A stretch of 64,000 nt of DNA from Methanobacterium petrolearium. Lineage in GTDB: Archaea > Methanobacteriota > Methanobacteria > Methanobacteriales > Methanobacteriaceae. The DNA is taken from the NCBI RefSeq assembly GCF_017873625.1, contig NZ_JAGGKL010000006.1, positions 62,001 to 126,000 of the forward strand, read 5' to 3'. The notes beneath the pieces were generated by a model. That model saw only the letters and a list, made by a program, of their open reading frames with translations, ran no database searches and was not told the origin of the DNA. Below are positions 56,657-64,000 of the stretch, piece after piece. Each line of letters opens with the position of its first letter. Position 1 is the stretch's first letter. Position numbers and translations under genes: made by a program.

Positions 56657-56677
56657 TAATGATTATTAATATCATTA
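56657..56677 (-). promoter_or_regulatory. Inverted repeat in the leader of the DEAD-box helicase gene
   Basis: TAATGAT and ATCATTA form a perfect 7+7 inverted repeat with a 7-base spacer, 28-48 bases before the ATG. It could be a weak leader hairpin sensing temperature or a regulator site. The remaining intergenic DNA to 56938 is AT-rich and holds no gene. Confidence 0.35.
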
Positions 56678-56938
56678 ATTCAGTTCAAGTAAAATCAGGC
56701 AAATCCAATTATAACTCTACAAATAGCATCTTAAAAATAGCAGAGATAATTAAAAAAATCCATATTTACTTTTTTTCTTTTTATAAATTAGTAGTTCAAT
56801 GCTTTTAAAGTAATAGGTTTTTTAGACTTTGTGAACTTTTCTAAAAAAATTAAGCAAACGAACATTTTAGATCTAATCACTCAATTTAATATCTGAAAAA
56901 TTTTAAAAAGGGGAATATTGGGAATAAACCTTAAAAAA

Positions 56939-58846
56939 TTAGTTGGTTGTAGGTTTATGGAGTATTCCCGTAGGTACCATGTCCGTGATTTTCTGCATCT
57001 TGTCCATGAGACCTTTTTTACCTTTTCCGAGAAGTGAATGCTCTAAAACTTCACTCAGAGTTTCTACAGGTACGATTTCAATCTTTTCACGGTAGTGTTC
57101 CTCTATCAGGACATCTTCCATGTTAGATTTAGGAATTAAGACTTTGCGTATTCCTGCTTCTGCTGCAGCTTCGATTTTGCCAGTGACTCCTCCAACAGGG
57201 AGCACATCGCCCCGAATGCTTAAAGATCCTGTAAGGGCTACTGATTGGTCAACAGGTATGTTTTCCAGTGCGGATACAACTGCAGTTGCCACAGATACAC
57301 TGGCACTATCTCCTTCAACTCCTTCATAGGATTGGAGGAACTGTATGTGAATATCATAGTTGGATATATCAGTTCCAGTATGTTTCTTTATCAGGGCACT
57401 TACGTTTTGTACTGCTTCTTTAGCAATCTCTCCCAGTTTTCCAGTGGCAATGATTTTACCTTCATCTTTACTCTGTGCAGGTGCTGCTTCAGCAGCGATT
57501 GGCATTATAATGCCACTACGATCTCCGATAATGGCTAATCCATTGACTTTTCCAACTTCACCACCTTCGGACTTGAATACTCTATAACGTTTTTTCTGGA
57601 CAATGTATCTATCAGCGATTTGTTGTTCTAACGTCCTTGCCAGTTTTTTAGCGCTTAGAACATGTTTTACTGTGACGGCATCTGCTTTTTCACCCTTTGC
57701 TATGTCACCGGCAGCTCTTACTAAACCCCCGAGATCCCTTAATTTGAGGGTTAATGAATCTTTTTTACCGGCTCTGCGCTGGGCTTCGTGTACTATTTCA
57801 GCAACAGCTTCACTACTGAAATGAGGTATTCTACCATCTTTTTTAACTTCTTGGGCCACGAATTGGACCAGTTTATCACGGTTTTCCGTGGTGTCTTTCA
57901 TGGTGTCTTTCATGAAAACTTCGTAACCATAACCACGTATTCTGCTTCTGAGTGCAGGGTGCATTCCTTCCAGAACATGCAGGTTTCCGGAAGCAACTAG
58001 TACGAAATCACATGGGACTTCCTGGGAACGAACCATTGCTCCACTGCTGGTTTCACTCTGCCCAGTTATCTGATATTTTTTCTCCTGCATGGCAGTTAGG
58101 AGCTCTTGTTGGGTTTTCATAACCATAGATCCAATTTCGTCAACGTAGAGTACTCCTTTATTGGCTTTGTGGATCATTCCTGGTTCCACTCTTTCGTGGG
58201 CAGGGGTTCCCAGTCCACCAGACTGGTAAGGATCATGTCTAACATCACCTAAAAGGGCTCCAGCATGAGCTCCAGTGGCATCCACAAATGGGGCCATGTT
58301 TTTTCTTTCATTATTTATTAAAAGTTTAGGAACCATCACTGAACTGCGCGGTTTCATCTGCTGTATTGCCAGGAATACAATACCTGCGGCTATTATTGCT
58401 GCCAGGGGTTGGTTCATTACAAAACCAATCACCAGGATAAGGCTGATGATGGCAATCATGAACATGTTTTTGCGTTCTTCCTGTCCTTTTGCCTTGATTT
58501 TGTAGTTGGTCACTACATTTTTTCCTTCACCAGCAGGCATTACTCCGATTAAGGGATTGTGACTGTCCTCCATATTAGGATATACCAATATATCCTGTAA
58601 TTCCTCAGGGGGGAGCAATTCAGCCATTGCCTTGGCTAGCATGGATTTTCCCACACCGGGTTCACCGATTAAGAGAACATTACGGCGCTGCTTTGCTGCT
58701 TTTTTAACTGTTTCCACAGCCTCTTTCTGGCCAATTATCTGATCTATAATCTTATCAGGGACATCTATGTCTCCTGAAGATTTGTAAGTACTAATTTTGA
58801 GAGTTTCATCATGAGAAAGCTCAGAATTTGGGTTATTATTTGCCAT
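56939..58846 (-). CDS. lonB: ATP-dependent Lon protease, membrane type (archaeal LonB)
   Basis: The 635-residue membrane-bound Lon. The AAA+ domain has GEPGVGKSMLAKAMAE (Walker A), interrupted by a membrane insert of two helices (about 128-165; FMIAIISLILVIGFV and LAAIIAAGIVFLAI) as usual in archaea. The catalytic dyad is Ser514 (GDSAS) and Lys557. It removes membrane and damaged proteins. GAGGTTAAT precedes the ATG. A second Lon, of the soluble type, is at 21-24 kb. Confidence 0.96.
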   Translation of the reverse strand: MANNNPNSELSHDETLKISTYKSSGDIDVPDKIIDQIIGQKEAVETVKKAAKQRRNVLLIGEPGVGKSMLAKAMAELLPPEELQDILVYPNMEDSHNPLIGVMPAGEGKNVVTNYKIKAKGQEERKNMFMIAIISLILVIGFVMNQPLAAIIAAGIVFLAIQQMKPRSSVMVPKLLINNERKNMAPFVDATGAHAGALLGDVRHDPYQSGGLGTPAHERVEPGMIHKANKGVLYVDEIGSMVMKTQQELLTAMQEKKYQITGQSETSSGAMVRSQEVPCDFVLVASGNLHVLEGMHPALRSRIRGYGYEVFMKDTMKDTTENRDKLVQFVAQEVKKDGRIPHFSSEAVAEIVHEAQRRAGKKDSLTLKLRDLGGLVRAAGDIAKGEKADAVTVKHVLSAKKLARTLEQQIADRYIVQKKRYRVFKSEGGEVGKVNGLAIIGDRSGIIMPIAAEAAPAQSKDEGKIIATGKLGEIAKEAVQNVSALIKKHTGTDISNYDIHIQFLQSYEGVEGDSASVSVATAVVSALENIPVDQSVALTGSLSIRGDVLPVGGVTGKIEAAAEAGIRKVLIPKSNMEDVLIEEHYREKIEIVPVETLSEVLEHSLLGKGKKGLMDKMQKITDMVPTGILHKPTTN

Positions 58847-59176
58847 AGGCTTTATTAACCTCCCTAATTTTAGATTTATAAAAAATCAACCTGTTTTTAT
58901 AATCGAATATACTCTAATGACTATAGTAAAACTTGTATATGAACATTTGCTTTGGATTTTATTCTATATTTTTTTGCTCTTTAGATCAATTCCATCAGCA
59001 GATGTCATGAAACATATAATTCATTTTAAGTATATAAAAGTGTTAAGATTATTTAAATTCACCATACTAAATTCATCCAAAATTCAAATTAATAATCTGA
59101 TCTTGAAATAACTATTTAACAGATTCATTATTCAATTAAAAGTTTATTATCCAATTAAAAGAAAAAAGTGAAGAAA
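58847..59176. other. Intergenic region between divergent lonB and cobQ
   Basis: A 330-bp AT-rich stretch with TATA-like elements for both genes (TTTTTATAATCG on either side of 58900 and TTTTAAGTATATAAAAG near 59024-59040). No gene or clear symmetric operator is seen. Confidence 0.4.
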
Positions 59177-60709
59177 ATGACACCTTCCAAGAGAACTAAA
59201 TGTATCATGGTCCAGGGAACTGCTTCCAATGCAGGTAAAAGCGTGGTGGTAGCTGCACTGTGTCGTATTTTCTCCCAGAGAGGATATCGTGTTGCTCCCT
59301 TCAAATCTCAGAATATGTCTCTCAATTCATTCACCACCTCTGAAAACAGGGAGATAGCCATGGCTCAGGTTCTGCAGGCTGAAGCTGCTGGTGTGGAACC
59401 CCATCATAACATGAATCCTGTTCTTCTTAAACCCAAGGAAGACTTTATTTCCCAGGTTATAGTGCATGGAAAACCTGCAGGGGATATGAATTTTTATCAT
59501 TATCAACATAACTTCAGGGATAAAGCTTTAAAAGCTATTAAAGACTCTTTAAATGCTTTGAAAGAGGATTATGATATTATTGTCATGGAAGGAGCAGGTT
59601 CGCCTGCTGAAATTAACATGTTAGATGTGGATCTGGCCAACATGCAGATTGCACGTCTGGCTGATGCTGATGTAATTCTAGTGGCAGACATTGACAAAGG
59701 TGGAGTTTTTGCATCAATTGCTGGAACGTTCCAACTTTTACCCCCTGAAGATCGAAAAAGGATTAAAGGCATCATCATCAATAAATTCCGAGGGAATCTG
59801 GATATTCTGATGCCAGGAATCCGTCAAATCGAAAAAATAGTAGGAGTTCCAGTTTTAGGAGTTTTACCCTATGATCATGACCTTAAACTCCCTGAAGAAG
59901 ATTCAGCTTCACTATCTGAACGTAAATATAATGGTAACAGCAAAATCACAGTAGGTGTGATGCGATTACCACGCATTTCCAATTTCACAGATATTGACCC
60001 CCTTGAATATGAAGATGAAATAGGAGTAAGACTTATCCAGATGGATGATGAGATTGGAAACGTTGATGCACTAATTATTCCTGGAACACGCAACAGTATT
60101 AGTGACATGGTAACCCTTGATAAAGAAGGTTTTACTGACAAAATCCAAGTTCTTGCCAAAGAAATTCCTGTTTTCGGTATTTGTGGGGGTTATCAAATGC
60201 TGGGAACAAAGATAATAGATAAATCCCTCAAAGAATCCAATATAGGTAGTATCGATGGTATGGGAATTTTGGATGTGAAAACCAGCTTTGGCGAATTTGA
60301 AAAAACAATTAGCCAGAGCAAGGGAACTCTTATTGGTAATGGAATCTTTAAAAACAGGAAAAAAGAAATTTTAAAGGGTTACGAACTCCATGAAGGTTAT
60401 TCTCGCCTGGGTAAGTCAAAACCTCTTCTTAAAGTTCTTAAAGGTTGTGGTAATTATCCTGAATCTGGTTTTGATGGTGCTCAGGACGGTTTAGCTGCAG
60501 GTACTTATTTCCATGGAATATTCCATAATTTTAATTTCCGCAGATCCTTCACAGATTATTTAAGGGAAGTTAATGGCCTTGAACCATTAGGATATTCACA
60601 TGATGAATTTGAAGAACTAAAAAAATTCTCGATTCAGCGTTTATCTGATCTGGTGGAAAATAACATTGACATGCGGCTCCTGGAAGATGTACTACGTTGT
60701 CACATTTAA
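59177..60709 (+). CDS. cobQ: Cobyric acid synthase
   Basis: The 510-residue amidotransferase CobQ (CbiP) adds four amide groups to adenosylcobyrinate a,c-diamide in B12 synthesis. The N-terminal dethiobiotin-synthetase-like domain has GTASNAGKSVVVAALCR; the glutaminase domain has the nucleophile Cys in VFGICGGYQMLG. It fits this organism's need for corrinoids in methyl transfer and in NrdJ. ATG 59177 is preferred to GTG 59168. Confidence 0.95.
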   Translation: MTPSKRTKCIMVQGTASNAGKSVVVAALCRIFSQRGYRVAPFKSQNMSLNSFTTSENREIAMAQVLQAEAAGVEPHHNMNPVLLKPKEDFISQVIVHGKPAGDMNFYHYQHNFRDKALKAIKDSLNALKEDYDIIVMEGAGSPAEINMLDVDLANMQIARLADADVILVADIDKGGVFASIAGTFQLLPPEDRKRIKGIIINKFRGNLDILMPGIRQIEKIVGVPVLGVLPYDHDLKLPEEDSASLSERKYNGNSKITVGVMRLPRISNFTDIDPLEYEDEIGVRLIQMDDEIGNVDALIIPGTRNSISDMVTLDKEGFTDKIQVLAKEIPVFGICGGYQMLGTKIIDKSLKESNIGSIDGMGILDVKTSFGEFEKTISQSKGTLIGNGIFKNRKKEILKGYELHEGYSRLGKSKPLLKVLKGCGNYPESGFDGAQDGLAAGTYFHGIFHNFNFRRSFTDYLREVNGLEPLGYSHDEFEELKKFSIQRLSDLVENNIDMRLLEDVLRCHI

Positions 60710-60848
60710 TTATCCTGGAAAAGCCCATATAATGAAAAAGAGAATTATTTAAGAAAAGAACAACAAAAGAAGATTTGAACAACCAATATTAATATAAAAG
60801 AATTGTAATTAACAAAATTGTATACAACTGAATCGTATACAACTAAGA

Positions 60849-61496
60849 TTAAATAAAAACAGAAGTAACTTTTTTAACTGCGGTGGTTTTCACCAGTACC
60901 GATATCTTTTCATCCTTTTTCAACACCCAATCATCATGAGGGATGCGCATCTCACCGTTTTGATGAATTGCAGCAATTATGTAGTCATCAGTAGGACTCA
61001 GATCACCAACACATTTTCCAACAACTCTTGAATTCTGAATACTTATGTCCAGCAATTCAGCATTTCCCTTACCTACAACAATTAAATCAGCAATTTTTGG
61101 ACGGTTAATTAGTTTTTCAAGATATCCCGCTGCTGTGAGTTCTGGACTGATAACGTAATCAATGCCTACTTTTTTAAATGCTTCTTCATGATCAGGGTTG
61201 CTTACCCTTGCTATAATCTTGGATACATCATAATCTTTTACCAGGATGCATGAAAGTAGATTAGCCTCATCAAAACCAGTGGCAGCCACAAAAACATCAG
61301 CATCAGAGATGTTGGCATCTTCTAATGTCTTTGTATTGGTGCCGTTACCACAGATTATTAAAGCATCTAAATTCGCTGCTGCTTCACTGCATAATCCATT
61401 GTTGGACTCTATAACAGTTACATCATTTCCAGATGTCACTAAATAGTTAGCCAGAGTCAAACCAACTCTTCCAGCACCCATTATCACTACGTACAT
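60849..61496 (-). CDS. TrkA family potassium-uptake regulatory protein
   Basis: A 215-residue protein with a Rossmann RCK_N domain (MYVVIMGAGRVGLTLANYL, GNGTNTKTLEDANI) and a C-terminal RCK_C domain. It binds NAD(H) or ATP and gates a Trk/Ktr-type K+ channel. No channel gene is adjacent. The ATG follows AAGGGTG. Confidence 0.92.
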   Translation of the reverse strand: MYVVIMGAGRVGLTLANYLVTSGNDVTVIESNNGLCSEAAANLDALIICGNGTNTKTLEDANISDADVFVAATGFDEANLLSCILVKDYDVSKIIARVSNPDHEEAFKKVGIDYVISPELTAAGYLEKLINRPKIADLIVVGKGNAELLDISIQNSRVVGKCVGDLSPTDDYIIAAIHQNGEMRIPHDDWVLKKDEKISVLVKTTAVKKVTSVFI

Positions 61497-61820
61497 TTAA
61501 ACACCCTTACTAAATCTTGATTTAATAATTATTTATAGATTAAAGAACATTTAATGCATTAAAACGATTATTTAAAATCATTAGGTAACTTGTATTGTTA
61601 GGAAGATTTAGTAATATAAAGTTTACGGGAATTGGAAAAATTCACTGACTCAATGACCAAACAATACTTCAGCTAAATAAATATTATGCTAAATATAAGC
61701 TAAAAATAGTTTTTTTTAGAAAAATAGTTATATTTAGAGATTTAATTGGTATTTAAAAAAATTAGTGGAAAAATATCAGACAAAGAATATTTTAAAGCAA
61801 TAGATCACCAAAAAGTTGAT
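61497..61820. other. Intergenic region, nothing specific
   Basis: A 324-bp AT-rich interval without reading frames of interest. A TATA-like ATATAAAG near 61615-61622 could serve the plus strand, but no gene follows. Confidence 0.3.
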
Positions 61821-62267
61821 TTATTTAATCACTAAAACTGGGCATTCTGCAGATCTTACCACTCTTTCAGTAACACTTCCTGGATATAATCTTTTTAATC
61901 CATGTTTACCAGAAGCACCCATCACCACCAGATCAATGCCTTCTTCTTTAATGGTTTTCAATATTTCATCAACAGGTTGACCTTTTTTTATTTTGGTGAC
62001 AAACTGGACGTTTTTGCATTTGCCATCACATTGATCATTCTGTAATTTTTCAGAAAATCTATTAACTGCCCTATTCCCCTCTGCCTTAAAGTGATCCTCT
62101 AAAGTTGATCCAAGATCTTCTTGAGGTATAGAATTCAGGTAAGATGTGTCAATGACATTTAAAACAATAATTTGAGAAATAGCCTCCTCCGCAAACCATA
62201 TTGCGTGTTCACCAGCTTTTTTGGAATATTCTGAACCATCAGTAGGTAATAAAATTTTTTTGTACAT
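61821..62267 (-). CDS. Universal stress protein family
   Basis: A 148-residue UspA protein with the ATP-binding motif GASGKHGLKRLYPGSVTERV near residues 118-137 and the N-terminal ILLPTDGSEYSKKAGE. It probably binds ATP and responds to stress. The CDGKCKN insert (about 78-84) is unusual. A single gene. Confidence 0.9.
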   Translation of the reverse strand: MYKKILLPTDGSEYSKKAGEHAIWFAEEAISQIIVLNVIDTSYLNSIPQEDLGSTLEDHFKAEGNRAVNRFSEKLQNDQCDGKCKNVQFVTKIKKGQPVDEILKTIKEEGIDLVVMGASGKHGLKRLYPGSVTERVVRSAECPVLVIK

Positions 62268-62517
62268 ATCATTCCTCAGGAGTGTATTTTGTAAACTTTA
62301 GAATAAACTTTTTTATTTATTCATCTACAGCACGTGATAAAAAAAATAGAATGAGTAGAAAAATTATTTGAATCGAATTTAAAAGATGATTAGAAAGCCC
62401 AATAAGAAATTAGAAGACTCTTTACTTAATTGATATTATTTATTTCATCTTGAGAAAATTTCAATGAAAAAAGTAAAAACCTAAAGATATAAATAACATG
62501 AATAGAAAAATCACGGT

Positions 62518-62594
<77 letters not shown>

Positions 62595-62595
62595 C

Positions 62596-62669
<74 letters not shown>

Positions 62670-62849
62670 TTTCTCATTATTTTTATATGCCTATATTAGA
62701 CAATTCACTAAACCAGACAATTCACCAACATATTAATAAGTTGAATAAATTCGTTTGTTTATGGACCAACTGTGGCCAAAATTAAAAAGAGATTGATTTA
62801 ATCAAAGATCTATCAATGATCAAAACTTAGATTTCTTTGTATTGTTTAT

Positions 62850-63251
62850 TTAAACCGGAACTAAAAGTTCTGCAGCCACCATACGACATATATCTGTCTT
62901 TGTAATAACTCCCACCGGTTTATCATCCTCCAAAACCAATAAACCAGATATGTCCGCTCTTAACATAAGATTTGCAGCATCTTCTATACCGTTATTTGCA
63001 GAAATGGTTATAACCTCCTCAGACATTATATCCGTGATCTGAAGGGAAACAGCATCTTTAGCCGAAGGTTTAATGGTTCCAAGAACTCCAATAATATCTG
63101 AATAGGAAACTACACCCATAGGTTCTCCTGCATCATCCATCACAAAAAGTCTTCTCACCCCTTCCCTATACATCTTTTGAAAGGCTTCTGTTGGAGGAGT
63201 ATCTACATTAATGCTTATAACACCCTTATTCATGGCATCTTCAACTTTCAT
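62850..63251 (-). CDS. CBS-domain pair protein
   Basis: A 133-residue protein with two CBS domains (about 1-60 and 70-130): GVRRLFVMDDAGEPMGVVSYSDI and ADISGLLVLEDDKPVGVITKTDI. CBS pairs bind adenosine nucleotides, SAM or metals and regulate attached or partner proteins. It has no other domain. GGGTGAAAAC precedes the ATG. Confidence 0.92.
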   Translation of the reverse strand: MKVEDAMNKGVISINVDTPPTEAFQKMYREGVRRLFVMDDAGEPMGVVSYSDIIGVLGTIKPSAKDAVSLQITDIMSEEVITISANNGIEDAANLMLRADISGLLVLEDDKPVGVITKTDICRMVAAELLVPV

Positions 63252-63849
63252 GTTTTCACCCGAGCATGATCATCATTACATCTATTGTAATTATTATATC
63301 ACGACATCACTAGTATAGTTTAGTATGGAAAATTAGATGCAAAGAATTCATACAAATTATCAGAATTCATTCAAAATATAATCATGATACAAATCAAAGG
63401 CAGTGGCATGATTTAAGGCAATTTGTATAAAAATGAAGAAATGATTAACTTACCCAAAAACCAGTTTTTTTCAAAAAAATATCTAAAAATATCTTATTCA
63501 TTTAATACAACATTTAATATAAATGATTAACATCATTTGATCAGTATTACTTATGTTGAAGTTACTAAAATGATTTTATTTAAGTAAACCAGACTTTTTA
63601 TCCCTAATACTGATTCCAAATTCAAATTCTAACAATGAGAGATGTATAATTTAAAAAACATATTGATAATGTCCATAGTAAAACATACCAAAGTTTATAT
63701 ATAACAGATTTTTATACTTAAATAAAAAAATTATTTAGAAAAATTATGCTTAAAAATTGTTTTGTATTAACAATATTTTAAATATTCTACAACATTTAAA
63801 TAGTATAAAATAGTAATAAAATAATATAGAAGTTGGAGGGAACAAGTTG
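63252..63849. promoter_or_regulatory. Long intergenic region with repeats upstream of the NikR-like gene
   Basis: A 598-bp AT-rich interval without gene. It contains near-exact direct repeats AGAATTCATWCAAA at 63343-63356 and 63362-63375, and ATACAAAT (63387-63394) facing ATTTGTAT (63421-63428) as a perfect 8+8 inverted repeat 26 bases apart. The 26-base centre is GC-richer than its surroundings. A TATA-like TTTATATATAAC near 63692-63703 may be the promoter of the NikR-like gene. Confidence 0.4.
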
Positions 63850-64000
63850 ATGCGAATAAGCATGTCACTGCCAAAAAAATTGTTGAATGAGTTCGATGAA
63901 GTATTGAAAGACAGAGGATACCAATCTAGATCCAAAGGTATTAGAGATGCACTAAAGGATTATATCGTCCGTTATCAATGGATGAAAGAGATGGAAGGTG
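63850..64000 (+). CDS. NikR-like ribbon-helix-helix regulator (N-terminal part, cut by window edge)
   Basis: Fifty residues are visible: MRISMSLPKKLLNEFDEVL then RGYQSRSKGIRDALKDYI, a ribbon-helix-helix DNA-binding domain of the NikR type, running into RYQWMKEMEG. NikR represses nickel uptake genes when nickel binds its C-terminal ACT domain, which lies beyond the window. GGAGGGAAC before the ATG supports the start. The nickel assignment rests on the NikR-like N-terminus and is not proven. Confidence 0.75.
   Translation, partial: MRISMSLPKKLLNEFDEVLKDRGYQSRSKGIRDALKDYIVRYQWMKEMEG

Noticed and set aside
58917..59111. 64-codon frame between lonB and cobQ
   Set aside because: No ribosome site, hydrophobic/AT-driven composition, and it covers the presumptive promoter area.
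63750..63935. Minus-strand 61-codon frame over the NikR-like start
   Set aside because: It is antisense to the NikR-like gene and its leader, with random AT-rich composition.

Overview
The window is a low-GC chromosomal segment of a hydrogenotrophic methanogen of the order Methanobacteriales, most likely Methanobacterium or a close relative. The evidence is a true [Fe]-hydrogenase (Hmd) with its FeGP-cofactor genes, mcrD, Mch, archaeal riboflavin synthase, archaeal core methionine synthase, methanogen-only DUF families (DUF1890, DUF1894, DUF2115, DUF3194), and an archaeal exosome/RNase P/proteasome superoperon. Ribosome binding sites of the GGTGAT/GGAGG type precede most genes. I saw no CRISPR array, insertion sequence, integrase or phage gene.

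Layout. (1) 1-14 kb is an [Fe]-hydrogenase region. hcgC (cut by the window edge), hcgB, hcgA, hmd and a stand-alone mcrD lie on the minus strand. A divergent plus-strand set encodes a small unknown protein, a shortened FdhA-like protein without the active-site Cys/Sec, an FdhB/FrhB-like F420 oxidoreductase, an MvhD-like protein and the Hmd paralogue HmdII. Class II ribonucleotide reductase and hcgG follow. (2) 11-21 kb is an accessory stretch with three TPR proteins, small membrane proteins, a zinc-ribbon membrane protein, a membrane-anchored metallophosphoesterase and the decayed end of a DUF2207-like gene. (3) 20.8-25 kb holds a small zinc-ribbon gene without a normal start codon, bacterial-type LonA, an ArsR regulator and DUF2115. 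(4) 25-33 kb is the minus-strand information-processing superoperon (L15e, COG1325, Rpp30, Pop5, PsmA, SBDS, Rrp4, Rrp41, Rrp42, L37Ae, RpoP, Brix, Pcc1, prefoldin beta, DUF3194). (5) 33-41 kb carries MarR-MATE, an orphan 7TM histidine kinase, two GyrI-like effector-binding proteins (one fused to TrmO/TsaA) beside a winged-helix regulator, a Cys-less carboxymuconolactone-decarboxylase protein and an orphan MacB/FtsX-type permease. (6) 42-52 kb has RibC, Mch, ThyA, methionine synthase, a PPOX-like flavoprotein, DUF1890/1894, tRNA-Ala, DUF354, HypB/HypA and Prs. (7) 51.7-64 kb has two DUF5518 membrane proteins, an RsbW-like kinase fused to GNAT plus a STAS antagonist, a DEAD-box helicase, membrane LonB, CobQ/CbiP, TrkA, Usp, two tRNA-Gly genes, a CBS protein and the start of a NikR-like regulator.

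How the genes fit together. The first 14 kb centres on hydrogen, F420 and the methenyl-H4MPT step. Hmd reduces methenyl-H4MPT with H2, Hcg proteins build its cofactor, and Mch at 43 kb makes its substrate. The FdhA-like/FdhB/MvhD/HmdII set looks like an F420-to-heterodisulfide-reductase electron module that lost formate chemistry and is encoded with an Hmd-derived probable sensor. This is my main candidate for an undescribed system. A second is the bacterial-style partner-switching pair (RsbW-GNAT and STAS) in an organism without sigma factors. HypA/HypB and a NikR-like regulator fit the nickel needs of a methanogen.

Limits: all calls come from reading the sequence and translations; no search, alignment or folding program was run. 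Start codons were chosen by ribosome binding sites and family N-termini.
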